From Nemertoderma westbladi (lineage: Eukaryota > Xenacoelomorpha > Nemertodermatida > Nemertodermatidae): a stretch of DNA of 41,275 nucleotides. Under the pieces are notes generated by a model that was not told where the DNA came from, did not search any database, and saw only the letters and a list, made by a program, of their open reading frames with translations. Of this stretch, positions 22,729 to 33,744 are shown in pieces (the stretch's first letter is position 1; each line of letters starts with the position of its first letter). Location of the stretch: the NCBI GenBank assembly GCA_032718475.1, contig JAUCBJ010003689.1, positions 1 through 41,275 on the forward strand. The letters are read 5' to 3'. Both the position numbers and the translations under genes were made by a program.

Positions 22729-24543
22729 CAGTTTATTGTGAAATTAATTAAATTATTCTGGAACATCACCAATTTGCTACTTACTTTTTCCTCCTGTTCC
22801 TTTTGTTACGCTTTTGTTATGCAAATTTACGCAGAATTTCCATGAATAAACATATGATCCGCAAAATAAAATTTTATAGACTTTTTTTTGGTCATTAACA
22901 AGGTAATATAAAATCCAAAATATGTGGTTCGGATTGATTGCGAAATACTTATGGGTTTTTTGCTAGATTAACTCGACTACTGCTGCACCAGTAAGTCGCA
23001 CTCGCACCCCATCCATTCTTTATACGGTACTTTTTGTGGTCTTGTGGTATCAAAGAGAAAATATCAACATTTTGGTAGATAAATATCTGAGATACGATCG
23101 CAAGCGTAAATGGCAATTTTTGCACTGCTTGTATTTACAAAATTTTTTGAAACTCACTTTTTATATTATTTAAACTATTTAGAATTTGTTACAAAGCCCT
23201 TTGATAATAAATAATGCTATACAGTTTGCGAGCTGACACCAGCTACTTTTTCGACAAATAATATATTTTTTATAGATTTTATAGACAGTGTTATAGACAT
23301 GTTATCGCCTCTCTACATGTTCGCGCTTTCAGACCTTTGGCAGTTTAACCCGCCAAATTAGGATGTCTTCTAGATAATAATTCGCCTTTAGCCTATGACA
23401 AGTATTTGATTCACTACACTAGTCGAAACCAATCTGTGCGCGATCATTCACCCGCTGGATATACCCGGGAGATTGGGTTCGACGGCTTAATCTTATTGCT
23501 ATGTAAGCCTACTGTATTATTCGACTGATCGTATTATATAATCTCTGACAATATTATTCACCTTCGGGAATATTAACAGTTCCTTTAGGACGTGGCGCTC
23601 TATCTATATAAACAGAGTTATGACTTAAACTACTCACAACGATATGGCTTAGTTATAATTCACATATATGGCGCATTCTTTAGGAAATGCTTCGTTATCA
23701 GTCTCACTCATACACAATGCTGCACAATACTGCACACTAATCTGCCGATCTTCACTGATTTTAGTCACATATAAAAGGAACACGGACCGAATCATGTAGG
23801 GTCTATCAAATAACATTAGATTCACTTCAAACCACTTTAACATAAGTCACAATTGTTATATGTAACCCTTCTCTCTTACCTTCGGTATATCAAGAATATT
23901 GGGTTTCGGGGTTATTTATCGTTATTCCAAATATAATAATTCATCAACCATATTATGAAGAACTGACAGTAAATAGCAGTATAACAATATAAAGTATGCA
24001 CAGGTTGTTTGATTAGGTATGGTATGTTATGTTGTGATAAATGCAGATAACGGATATATGTCCTTATAATTAAGCCTACTAGTGTAGGGCTAAAGCCGTT
24101 CTTCCTGGCTTAGAATCACCAACAACACTAAAAACTGATAAGAATAACTATAAGAATACCAGCTACCCTTACTCTACAAAGATCTCACCCACCACAGAGA
24201 ATGAGCATACAGATAGGAAATTCAGTTCAGTAGATCTGTGATAGGTCAAAATCAAAACCAACTCAAATCCTATTGGCAGATACAGCAAGCAGGGCTATGG
24301 GGCAACGTGGCAATATCAGCCGTTAGCCGTCGTCATGGTAGCGACACTGTTTTCAAGAGTATCGAGCTTTTTACGTCACGAAATTACAGATTATGTCCTC
24401 TAAAGTACAAATACAGAAGAAATGGCTTTTATGTCCTCCAAAACACCAGTACACCAAGGACACGGCCTTTTTATGCTTGGTAAACCAACCACAGAGTACT
24501 TTACGGGGATAATAACCGGCTAATTACGCAAAAGCTTTTACAC
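22729..24543 (-). repeat. 3' LTR (left copy)
   Basis: It is identical to the right copy except for about eight substitutions I counted by eye (for example 23129 T/G, 23365 G/T, 23503 G/A, 23984 C/A). Its small open frames (60-81 codons) also appear in the other LTR and look incidental. The flanking interior edge on the minus strand is a weak purine tract (ctgggagcg). Confidence 0.92.
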
Positions 24544-24568
24544 CGCTCCCAGAAAATGGGATTTAAGT

Positions 24569-24835
24569 CTATAAAATATAACAAATCACAGTTTCTAAAA
24601 TATAAAGATACTCTAAACAGTTAGTCTTTCTTACGCAGACGGCGTTTACGCAGTTTTTGAGGCTAGCAAGAGTCCTTTTCTCTTTGGGGCGAGCCACTTT
24701 ACTAGGAGGGCTATAAATCCTGGGTGAAGGGTGCAATATGATTGCATCAGAAGGTGTAGGATTATGGTCGGGGTATCCGCCGTTTCGATATGCTTCTCCT
24801 CGAGCTGATTTTCCTCCGCTCGTAGCTGGATACGT
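24569..24835 (-). other. Unassigned open segment near the 3' LTR
   Basis: A stop-to-stop minus-strand frame of 88 codons without an early ATG follows a TGA at 24836-24838. It is rich in Pro/Ser/Lys and basic near the end (VARPKEKRTLASLKNCVNAV). A different frame is also open here (24646-24843). It may be the tail of a decayed accessory gene or chance. Confidence 0.25.
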
Positions 24836-25179
24836 TCATCCAAAACTCTCGCAGAGAATAGGGTTTTCTAAGCTTGATATCTTCTTAGAGATTCGAGATT
24901 TCCCAATCGAACTGAGATAAGGCCAATTCGTTTATCGATTGGACTTACTGTTATAACTTACGTTTATCTGAACAAACGCAGGTTTCTTGTTTGATCTTTA
25001 TAGAATAGCGTTTAACTCGTTTCGTACAACGCTCTCCTTCACCTTGATGAAGGGTTGTATCGCGTTAAACGGGAACGACCATACGGTTGGATAGTGATAT
25101 TAGGTGTCCGCGTCACAATCCGGCTAGGTAAGATGGGCGGCTAGCTAGAAATCACTGTCGGAGTGTTACCGATTAATTG

Positions 25180-25803
25180 TTAGGGTAGCACTAGATCTTT
25201 GAACAGTGAGTACAGCTCGGGAGGATCCGTCATACTAATAGGATCAAGAGTCTGAGGTCTCACTAGGGAATTAGGAGTTCTGATCGAGTATTCCGAAACT
25301 CTGATCATTGGTTTATTTAAGGATCGTCTGAGTCGAACGAGCGTAGGTGATACATTGAACAAGTTTCGCTCGAAACTCCCGTAAGTATAGCGAGTAAAAC
25401 CGTGTTTAAAGCAACGTCTCCGCGGATGTTTATGTGTTTCCGTTTGTTGGTTGGGTCTTGGGCATTCATCGCAATAATACCCAAAAACGTACGTCTTGTA
25501 GGGGAAACGCGAGTGATCTTTCTCCAGCTTACAATATTCCTCCATCCGTTCGAAGCTATTCGGTACAACAGGTAGCGGTCGATCGGCGGTAAGATACATC
25601 ATAGGGGAATCGAGCCGTTTGAGTTCTACCATGCGGTCATGATGTATACCTTGAGGATATCGAGTTTCTAGATTTTGTTGACTGGCAATATTGAGATATG
25701 TTTCTATCAGGAATTCCAGATAATCGTTGAAGTCGCTGCGTTTATCCGGCTCCTCAACGTCTTCTCTTTCGAGTCTGTTTCGAATAGAATTCTCGTGTTC
25801 CAT
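25180..25803 (-). CDS. Accessory open frame of the LTR element, 207 codons, function unknown
   Basis: I do not recognise this protein. It is charged and soluble-looking, with no signal peptide or membrane segment, so nothing suggests an envelope protein. A possible metal-binding cluster lies in the middle: C-x2-C (GYYCDECP) followed by Cys and His in RRRCFKHGF. It lies on the sense strand of the element, between the pol remnant and the 3' LTR. Codons upstream of its ATG overlap another frame (25707-25961), so the present start may be the result of a frameshift inside a once longer gene. Confidence 0.5.
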   Translation of the reverse strand: MEHENSIRNRLEREDVEEPDKRSDFNDYLEFLIETYLNIASQQNLETRYPQGIHHDRMVELKRLDSPMMYLTADRPLPVVPNSFERMEEYCKLEKDHSRFPYKTYVFGYYCDECPRPNQQTETHKHPRRRCFKHGFTRYTYGSFERNLFNVSPTLVRLRRSLNKPMIRVSEYSIRTPNSLVRPQTLDPISMTDPPELYSLFKDLVLP

Positions 25804-26114
25804 TCTCGGTTTATCGTTCCGCCTCCGCTGGGTAGGATATGTTCGACATAGTCCGTATCGTGTAAATCGATAGAATGGTCAATGGTTAAGAAGTCCATAT
25901 ACATACCATTACAATGCGTGTAGCGAGCGGTGAATTTTCCATAGTCCAATTCACGCGTAAGTTACTTCCAGGAAATCGTAGGTTCGATATAACAACCATC
26001 ATCCTTCGTAGTAGTTGGACTAGTATCACCGCGTATCAAGCTATCAACAAACGCTTGAAAAGGTAGAATATATCTCTCCCTGATACCAAGATCATCTTCT
26101 ATTAATTCAGTCAT
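25707..26114 (-). pseudogene. Upstream part of the accessory reading frame, interrupted
   Basis: A 50-codon frame starts at ATG 26114 (MTELIEDDLGIRERYILPFQ) and ends at TAA 25962-25964. The same frame then stays open for a further 84 codons to 25707, overlapping the 207-codon frame. One stop codon and one frame change thus separate pieces that together span 26114 to 25180. The simplest reading is a decayed single gene of roughly 300 codons or more. Splicing or separate small proteins are alternatives. The product is unrecognised. Confidence 0.4.
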
Positions 26115-27762
26115 ATCTGCTATACGAGTTCACCAATATTATAATGAGTTTATATATTTATTAGGCGAGCGGGCGTCGCTGCCTACTTCTCCCTTGCCCC
26201 CGGACAGTATGAGATTCTCAGCGCCGATGTACCGCTGTCGCTATACTTTCGCCAACGACGTAGCCGTACAACGACAACGATAACCGGCACAAGTCACTCA
26301 ACTGTCCGTCCCAAAGGCTTAGATGTACTTCAGGTTTTCCTTGGAGAGTTAGGTTACTTTTACGATTGCGACTAGCTACTGTAAACACACTTTAGCAGTA
26401 ACATTCACCTATAAACTCACAAATACCACACAACTGGTCACAACTACGCACATTCGGGCCATTTGTCCGTTAGTCAATGCCTTCCAGAATGTCACTGTAT
26501 TATTATGTATCCTTGGATACTAGCAGTGCGCTATTTATTCCCTATGCTATTCAATGGGACAAGCTTTCTATTGTTCTTTTAACTCAATTCTAATTCTAGC
26601 GTGGTTGTTGCTATGGTGACATTATGGAAAGCTAGCGGTAGAATTAGGGTAATTCCAATGCATACAGATCTGGGATGTTATTTAATAGTATTCTTTAATA
26701 GTCAATGTCCTGTTCTATACATGACTTTATAAATTTTATCGGCTATTGACTAGGTCGGGGAGACTTTCGCACACTCATACGCATAATAAGATAAATCTCC
26801 GCTCCCTTGATCTATTAATTAATGGAATTTTGGGAATGTTATAAATTGCGTAAGAATGGCAATTTATTAAATTCATTAAAAGGCATGAATTTAAATTTGT
26901 TCCCTGAAATTTTATTATTTGATAATTAAATTGACATATTTTGATTCTAGAACATGTCTAGGGACACAAGATCCTTAATTCTATGACAATTGTCTTTTTA
27001 AGAATATCGGTAAATGCTACGATATCTTAATTGACTAGAATTGTTGAAGGATCTGAATTTTACAGATTTTGATTTATTAGATTTGCAAATATTAAATAAT
27101 TAATATTTGAGATGGGCACCAATTTATTCCAGAACTTGTCTGGGGACGTTAACCACTGATTCTAAAATTTGTCTTTCAAGTATATCGGTGGGTGCCGCGA
27201 TATCTTAATCGACTAGAATTGCAGATGGTCAAAGGGTTTAACAGATTTATGTGCGTTTTACGCTACTGTTAGAGGGACATCACGCTACTATATGTATTAT
27301 TATATACGGTATGAGAGCAATATCGCACGAAGCAATGTCAGTGTGAAGAGGCAAGTCGTTTCCAAGGTCTACCCAGAGCTTGGTTTAGCCGAGACACGAG
27401 GATCTGAACTTTGCATTCCTAATACTCTGCCTACCAATAATACTTAAATATAGTAGTGGCTTTATTGTACTTTAATAAGTACGGACATTTCATCTTACTG
27501 TAGTCACGTATTTATAATATGATACGGACAGTAAGGAAAGAGGAAAAGAATTATTTCTTGCCGTCGCATTAAATATAATATATACGTAATTAAGTAATAA
27601 ACGCGAATATATATTGCACTGATCTACTAAATAATCGCTAAAATAACATTCTACTGAATTAAATAAAACGATTATAATAAAATTACGTAGTAATACATAC
27701 ATAAATATAAAAATAATAAAATAATATAAAATAATAGAGTCACACACCCACTCCATATGTTG
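26115..27762. other. Non-coding interior of the LTR element
   Basis: No recognised coding sequence. Diverged direct repeats occur at about 26935-27068 and 27128-27250, sharing tctagggaca/tctggggacg, aatatcggt and gatatcttaattgactagaattg. An 88-codon minus frame at 27490-27756 is AT-rich and hydrophobic and probably incidental. Confidence 0.55.
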
Positions 27763-29421
27763 TTACGTTATGGAGTCCCTAGATGTTTGAAGGATTAGGG
27801 AGGTGGTCGTGGGAAGAGAATCTTGCCTTCCACAGTTTCCGGAGAGTCCTCCATTCCCTTCCGGTAAACACAAACGACCAGCTGGGCGATTGAGTCGCTG
27901 CATCCCGAATACAATTCCAGGTTTCCTCTTCGTCCTGGAATAGTGACGATAGAAACATCGCTCTAGGTACACGACGGCCTTACAAAGCCGATTCCAGGAA
28001 CTATAGTGGTCCGTCGCTCCCTGCAGGAGAGGTGAGAGTCCCTGCGAGACGTCTGATGTTCCAGAGCTCCAATCGCTCTCTCTGATCTTCATGAAGGATC
28101 CACTCGCGGTGGGGAGGTCCAGATCCACGGCGTCGTCCCTGGCAATATGTAATACCGACAGATCTATCCCGGGTTCAAATAACTCCGCTCCACCCGTCCG
28201 GGTTTTAGGTTTGACTTTCTCCGCTCCCTTGGCTGGTCTAATCTCAGTCGGAGTAAGATGGGGAGGCCATTCATCCTCCTTACTCAGGAAGTCGGGTTCA
28301 CCTAACCGGTCTGTAGTATCTGTCAGTTCTTGAGGAGTTGCTCCTCTGGAAGCGATGTCAGTTGGATTAAACTTCTTGGGGCAATATCTCCATTGATCTA
28401 CATTGGAGTTAAGATTGTCATTATCTGAGGAGTGTGGTGTTCCCTCAGTTGGGTCGTCTCCCTCACTAGCATCGTCTTCCCATTCACTCACCTGGCAGAC
28501 GCGATCTTGAAGCAGTCTTTCCCTGAGCGTTCTACGGGAAGGTCCAGTAAGGTACCAACCTACTCTAGTTCTTACCGCATAGGTCTGAAGTGGTTGCGGT
28601 TGAGCAGGTCGTTTCTCCAATGTCTCCAGCGCCTCATGCGCGTTTTGACCGATTAATATTTGTACTCCAGGATAATCGGTGTCGAATCTAGGAATGTTAA
28701 GTTGTTGGGCATGATCATCTTCGTCCCAATTATAAGGTTCCACTTGGGTGGTAGCGAAGTTCTTTATTGCCACCATTTTTACTGACCTTATACTGTATTC
28801 TCCTAGTTTATCCTGTGGAGTGGACAACTCACCTATATAATAGTCGGCAGCTACAGTAGAATTCCAAACCTGCATGATCCCTGACATGTTTAGCTTGGTT
28901 CGGAACTTGGGTTGTCCAGCAAAGATGACTTCGGCTAGTTCTTTATCGATGAATGTTCCTGTGCTACCGGAGTCCAGGAGGGCGTTCACTATATAGCTCT
29001 TCTGAGGTCCGTGGACCCGTAACTGGACTACAGGAAATTCTCGGATTCCTATATTGGAAGTTGGCGCTTTCCAAGATGGTTGTTGATCTGAAGTAGTTAG
29101 GGTGAGGTCGCTGTCTGTGTCTTTCTCATACATGAGTGCTCGATACACTGCGGTGGTGTTTATTAAGTAACAGGATTCGTTTTCGTCGGAGAACTCGTCC
29201 GTATAGAATCCTTCCATCTCAGATTGATCAGTGTCGTTCACATCACTGAATTGGACATGTAGTTCGGACTCACTTACCTGACTCGGGCTGTTTCGTTCGA
29301 ATTCCGTGTGCAACAAGATATGATGTTTTGCGCCGCACTTTGCACACCTTGCGTCGGAGTAACAGGTTCGCCGTTGGTGTCCTCGTCTGAGGCAATTATA
29401 ACACAACCGCTTATCCCACAT
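27763..29421 (-). CDS. BEL/Pao ORF3: zinc knuckles, aspartic protease, truncated pol remnants
   Basis: This is the nucleic-acid-binding end of Gag and the start of Pol. Residues 7-20 form a CCHC knuckle (C-x2-C-x4-H-x4-C) and 26-38 a C-x2-C-x3-H-x4-H knuckle. Residues 131-155 carry the retropepsin-like active site (LLDSGSTGTFID, D150), as in the DUF1758 family. TRVGWYLTGP (285-294) is the usual segment after the protease. The protein then jumps, around 310-343, to WRYCPKKFNPTDIASRG (344-360) and FLSKEDEWP (379-387), which in intact BEL/Pao Pol lie after RNase H. RT and the RNase H core are therefore deleted in frame. It ends before the integrase zinc-binding and catalytic domains. The upstream frame continues from 29421 towards ORF2 past a TAA. 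Confidence 0.85.
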   Translation of the reverse strand: MWDKRLCYNCLRRGHQRRTCYSDARCAKCGAKHHILLHTEFERNSPSQVSESELHVQFSDVNDTDQSEMEGFYTDEFSDENESCYLINTTAVYRALMYEKDTDSDLTLTTSDQQPSWKAPTSNIGIREFPVVQLRVHGPQKSYIVNALLDSGSTGTFIDKELAEVIFAGQPKFRTKLNMSGIMQVWNSTVAADYYIGELSTPQDKLGEYSIRSVKMVAIKNFATTQVEPYNWDEDDHAQQLNIPRFDTDYPGVQILIGQNAHEALETLEKRPAQPQPLQTYAVRTRVGWYLTGPSRRTLRERLLQDRVCQVSEWEDDASEGDDPTEGTPHSSDNDNLNSNVDQWRYCPKKFNPTDIASRGATPQELTDTTDRLGEPDFLSKEDEWPPHLTPTEIRPAKGAEKVKPKTRTGGAELFEPGIDLSVLHIARDDAVDLDLPTASGSFMKIRESDWSSGTSDVSQGLSPLLQGATDHYSSWNRLCKAVVYLERCFYRHYSRTKRKPGIVFGMQRLNRPAGRLCLPEGNGGLSGNCGRQDSLPTTTSLILQTSRDSIT

Positions 29422-29461
29422 GACTTAACGTCTATCCTTTAGTGATTTCCTCAGGAATTTA

Positions 29462-30613
29462 TCACACGCATTTGAAACGGTGGGGCCCGTCGCACAGCAC
29501 ACATTTCGGCTTGATGTTACTTACTTTAACCTGTGCTATGTGGTGCACACTTGTTCTTTCCTCGGGCTTTCTCACCTGAATTCTTTTAGGAGACGTAGGA
29601 AGGGTTTTTTGTACCGGTTCCCTTCTGTCATTGGGTCGAGACTCAGATTTACTTACCTGATCTTTAGGCATTTTATTGACATAATAAGATCTGTCAGTGT
29701 CTTTCCCGCTGTCCTCTCCTTGAGAAGTTTGGCTTTCACCGTCGTCAGTATAACATACTGGTGTTACCCTTCTCCTAGAAACGGGTTTCTCACTTACCTT
29801 ACTTTCCGCTGTCTTCTCTCTGGACTGCTTTATGAGCTGTAATTTCACCTCGCTATCCAAGAATGACATGAGATCAGCCATGGTAGGGTCTCGTTGTTGT
29901 TGTTCCATCATATATAACACCTTCTTGTCCCAGCGTGTACCTACTCCACCCTTGGGCAAAGTAGATGCTAAGGCTCCTACAACCATAGAATTATGGTATT
30001 CATGAGACTTACCTAACCAATCTAGTTGTCTACAGATCTCCTGAATCTCATCGGAAAACTCTATAATCCCGCTGCTAAGAAACTTTCGGGGCGCCATTAA
30101 TTTCGCATATAAATACCTAGCTATGTTAGTCCTATTACCATACCTGATGTTTAGTGTATCCCAAACTTGTCTTAATCCATCTGGATGTCCAATAAATTTT
30201 AACGCCATTGACTTGGGAGATCCTTCCAAGCACTCGATGAGGAATCTAAGTTTCTCTCCATTAGATAGCACAGAGTTCTGTATGTTATCTTTGTAATATT
30301 CATTAAAAGGTAACCATTTCATCTCATCTCCATTGAACTTGACGATCTCTCCCACCTTTACCGCTTGCCGGGCTTCGGTTCTAGCCATTTGACGCGTAAA
30401 ACTTTCTTGGGCCATCGTGTTATTTAATATCGAGTTATCGGTATATAAATTTCTCGGATTATGATCCGGTCTATAGGGAATATCATTATCAACAGGTTTA
30501 TAATTACCCTTAATAGGGTTCACTATAGGAGTTTCTACTTCGCTAGCAGTATAGATGCGTGTAGGCTCCACACCTTGCGCATGAGATACTTCAGACCTAA
30601 CAGGTTGACACAT
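29462..30613 (-). CDS. BEL/Pao ORF2: Gag-like capsid region (DUF1759 type)
   Basis: This 383-codon frame carries the conserved Gag segment of BEL/Pao elements: VKFNGDEMKWLPFNEYYKD, then LRFLIECLEGSPKSMALKF and RQVWDTLNIRYGNRTNIARY. It packages element RNA into particles in related elements. It ends at CVLCDGPH, the first half of a zinc knuckle, with a stop at 29462-29464. The expected continuation of that knuckle is visible immediately downstream in another frame, followed by a TAA before ORF3. A one-base shift therefore separates Gag from the knuckle/protease frame. Whether it is a mutation or a programmed frameshift cannot be told from one copy. The ATG is 2 nt past the ORF1 stop codon. Confidence 0.82.
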   Translation of the reverse strand: MCQPVRSEVSHAQGVEPTRIYTASEVETPIVNPIKGNYKPVDNDIPYRPDHNPRNLYTDNSILNNTMAQESFTRQMARTEARQAVKVGEIVKFNGDEMKWLPFNEYYKDNIQNSVLSNGEKLRFLIECLEGSPKSMALKFIGHPDGLRQVWDTLNIRYGNRTNIARYLYAKLMAPRKFLSSGIIEFSDEIQEICRQLDWLGKSHEYHNSMVVGALASTLPKGGVGTRWDKKVLYMMEQQQRDPTMADLMSFLDSEVKLQLIKQSREKTAESKVSEKPVSRRRVTPVCYTDDGESQTSQGEDSGKDTDRSYYVNKMPKDQVSKSESRPNDRREPVQKTLPTSPKRIQVRKPEERTSVHHIAQVKVSNIKPKCVLCDGPHRFKCV

Positions 30614-30615
30614 TG

Positions 30616-32295
30616 TTAAAGGGGTGGTGGTATACCCTTTTGTAAATTTACTAATTTATCACGTTCTAGCGCGATATTTTGCTGCACTTCTTGCAACTCT
30701 AGTCTACTTTCCCTTACTGTGCCCTTGAATTGCTGAACAGTCTCCTGCATCTGCCCGAGCAGGAGATCCATCCCCCGCCGTCTCTCGTCCACCCATTCGA
30801 CCGCAGAAGCGGGAGTCGCCAACGTTGTAGCGGGCGGACGAGGGACAACGGGCGACAAATCAGGAATATTTCGCTCGGGGTCCAGGACTTGAACTGTCTC
30901 CTGGGCAGTTCTACGGGGCACAGGTAGCTTAGTGCTATGCAGAGGGAATTTAGAGGTAACTTCAGGGAGTACAGGTGTATCTATCACCGAAGGGGTGATT
31001 TCGAGAACAGGCCTAAATATTTCAGGCTCATCTACTATAGTAGGGAGTCTTTCTATTTTAATTATTTGGTCTGTGGGTTCTGTACTGCCTAAGTTGGTGT
31101 TATTTAGTTGCCTTCTAACAGCTGGAGGCAAATCAGGCAATTTCTGACGGTGGAATGTTCTTTTACGTCTGCTTAGACGAGATCTATTTCCTTTGCCTTC
31201 AGTATCGGTGGTATCGCCTTCCTCAGATGATGTATAACCTTGTCTTTTGGGAGTAGATCGATTCATCATCTGCATATTACTAGCTGTTAACTGTTTATTT
31301 ATGCAGTCTTGATTCTCTTGAAGATTTTCCAACTCCAGTTGGGTGATCTCTTCAGCCGCTCTCCGTTCTGCTTCCGCCACCGCTGCCGCTTTTGCCTCTG
31401 CCGCTGCCGCTTTTGCCTCTGCCGCTGCCGCTTTTGCCTTTGCCTCGGCTTCTGCTTTTGCCTCTGCCGCTGCCGCTTTTGCCTTTGCCTCGGCTTCTGC
31501 TTTTGCCTCTGCCGCTGCCGCTTTTGCCTTTGCCTCGGCTTCTGCTGCTGCCGCTTTTGCCTCTGCCACTGCTTCTGCCAAGGTCGCTTTTCTTTCTGCC
31601 TCTGCCACGGCTGCTATCTTTCTGTCTTCTATACGTTTTTTCCTTACTTGTTCTTCCTTTTCTCTAGCGATGCGGAGTTGTTCATCGAATTTAGCTTGAT
31701 TCGCCGCTAACATTTCCGCATCGATTGCGTCCAGCACAAGCTTGGTTCCTTCACTATTAGGGCTAAGCCCCTCCAGCCTTCTCCTCAACTCGTCATCACC
31801 TAAAAAACGTTGATAGTCTGACAGATAGATGTCAATGGCATCTCTCTTTCGCGGCCCCTCCGCTGTCCCTTCGCTTTCTTCTTGAGAAGAAGTGGCGTCG
31901 GTTGATTCTTCATAGGTTGGCCGTTCATCATAAACCGTATCCGCCATCTTCGCTCCGCGTTCGGGCATCCGCTCAACAGTATCCGAACTACTGGAGCTCT
32001 CGGGCCGCTGAGAACTAGGTTCTTGGCTAGGAGGTTGCTGCTGTTTGGCAGCTGCTTCTTGATCCCGCTTAACTTGGGCCCGAGTACCGATGATAGACCT
32101 ACGGCGCTTCACTAACTTCGCGAATTGCGAAATTGCTTCTACTAACCTAGGTTCTGACACAGCTACTGTAGGGGTTGTCTTTCTTACAGTAGGAGGAGTT
32201 TCAGACCTCGGTCTGGGATTCTCTATACTCCTATCTGATAAACAGACTGTTGTTTCTAGGAGACTATCTGACAGAGTTTGCCTTGTGTCAGACAT
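30616..32295 (-). CDS. BEL/Pao ORF1: coiled-coil, Ala/Glu/Lys-rich N-terminal Gag-associated protein
   Basis: A 559-codon frame directly precedes ORF2 with only 2 nt between stop and ATG, in a different frame. It starts with a Ser/Pro-rich part and a basic patch (KLVKRRRSIIGTRAQVKR) resembling the N-terminus of BEL/Pao Gag. The middle (about 205-315) is a long helix with internal repeats of AEAKAKAAAAEAK-type units, strongly coiled-coil. The end (about 505-550) has another heptad-rich helix. Its size is unusual for a Gag N-terminus. A role in particle assembly is inference. The antisense Ala/Leu-rich open frames over 31300-31710 are reflections of the repeat. Confidence 0.75.
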   Translation of the reverse strand: MSDTRQTLSDSLLETTVCLSDRSIENPRPRSETPPTVRKTTPTVAVSEPRLVEAISQFAKLVKRRRSIIGTRAQVKRDQEAAAKQQQPPSQEPSSQRPESSSSSDTVERMPERGAKMADTVYDERPTYEESTDATSSQEESEGTAEGPRKRDAIDIYLSDYQRFLGDDELRRRLEGLSPNSEGTKLVLDAIDAEMLAANQAKFDEQLRIAREKEEQVRKKRIEDRKIAAVAEAERKATLAEAVAEAKAAAAEAEAKAKAAAAEAKAEAEAKAKAAAAEAKAEAEAKAKAAAAEAKAAAAEAKAAAVAEAERRAAEEITQLELENLQENQDCINKQLTASNMQMMNRSTPKRQGYTSSEEGDTTDTEGKGNRSRLSRRKRTFHRQKLPDLPPAVRRQLNNTNLGSTEPTDQIIKIERLPTIVDEPEIFRPVLEITPSVIDTPVLPEVTSKFPLHSTKLPVPRRTAQETVQVLDPERNIPDLSPVVPRPPATTLATPASAVEWVDERRRGMDLLLGQMQETVQQFKGTVRESRLELQEVQQNIALERDKLVNLQKGIPPPL

Positions 32296-32424
32296 GTTTA
32301 TGTGTACAGTTGGATGCCTACTGCTATATTACAGTCTAAGCAAGTCTAGTAATTCAGTATTAACTGCTAGCCTAGTAATTAATTACCGATACTGCTACTC
32401 AGCGTAGCGTGATATATATAATAT

Positions 32425-32810
32425 ATTAGAATACCGGTATGCTTATAGTATATATAAGTATTATTACAGACTAGTTTTATCACAGAATACCGGTATAATT
32501 TTAGCACAAATATATATAAATATATAATAGGCCTATCGGGAATACCGGTATACAGCTTACAGTTTGTAGCATATATAAGTATAATTCTGGACTAGAATTA
32601 ATTATAAAGTACCGGTATAATTTCAGCCTAAATTTATAGAAATAAAGACAATAGGCCTGTCGTAAATACCGGTATGCAGTTTACACTTATAGTGTATATA
32701 TATAAGTATAATTACAAACTAGAATTAATTACAGAATACCGGTATGATTTCAACCTAAAATTTATAGAAATAAATATAATAAGCCTATTGTAAATACCGG
32801 TATATCAATT
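32425..32810. repeat. Array of accggta-containing repeats
   Basis: Seven copies of ataccggtat or gtaccggtat lie 50-75 bp apart, embedded in similar sequence (tatatataagtataatta..gactagaattaattacagaatac). They form two interleaved unit types with a combined period of about 125 bp. Confidence 0.8.
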
Positions 32811-33744
32811 ATTTTAAATAACTGAATTTCTGAATTTTAAGGGTTACTTGGTTACCTTAACTTACTTTATTGCCGTTATTTAAGCAGTAGTCCAACTGAT
32901 ATTGAGACCTAATGGTTGTAGGGTAGGCCTACTATTTATAAATCGTTAGATTTGATTTATAATATATATATACCCGTTTTAATGGGTTTTGTCAATGTTT
33001 GAAATAAATGTTATTATTTCTGGGGAGTAGTCACTACACAAAGCGGTGCGCTTTCAGTGAAGTGTTACTTATAGGACACTAAAACAAATAATTCTAATTT
33101 ACCTAAGTTACTTAATACTACAAATTACGTACGATTCGGGTTGAGATTACAATCTCTAAATAAACACAAAAATTTACAAAAAACACAAAATACGAATTTT
33201 TAGGGTAATTTTACAAGAAGTCTACAAACCAGCCTAACAAAGGGTTAGAATATCTGGTTATTACAACGGACAGGGTACTACGGTATTTGAAAATAATAAG
33301 TAGTAGTAAATATACTGCGTTGTCCAGATAGGAAAATACCACCGCCTGACGACCTATAGCCGTATCGCTATAGGTACTACGTTATGTATCACGGAGTGTT
33401 CCTACCTAGAAGTTAATAGAGCTAATCGAACGTGCCTATCAACCACCTTACAACACAAATATAATGCCTACACTAATTACTCTTGGAAAGCACTGTACAC
33501 TAAACCCTAAATTAGGTACGAGTACTTGTACAACAGATAATCAGTAGTTAAATATACTTGAACAGCTAAAAGAACCACGGCATCTGCTGGAGTGACCGGT
33601 GCACAAAATCACCAGTCTTTACCTACGCCAAGCAGCCCGTGTAGTACCGGGGTTAATTTAACTATAGCGGTATGTATAACAAACACAATTACTGTAGGAA
33701 CAAACTTGGGGAATGAATGTTGCGGATAATCGCATAAACTCTGA

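Noticed and set aside
23592-24483. Small open frames duplicated in both LTRs (23592-23774, 24238-24483 and copies at +12011)
   Set aside because: They are retained because the LTRs are young duplicates. No motif or coding signature is visible.
25180-26114. Envelope gene of the LTR element
   Set aside because: No signal peptide, transmembrane segment or furin-like site is seen; left as unknown accessory frames.
31309-31710. Plus-strand Cys/Leu/Ala-rich proteins
   Set aside because: These are antisense reflections of the Ala/Glu/Lys repeat of ORF1; several frames are open because of the repeat.
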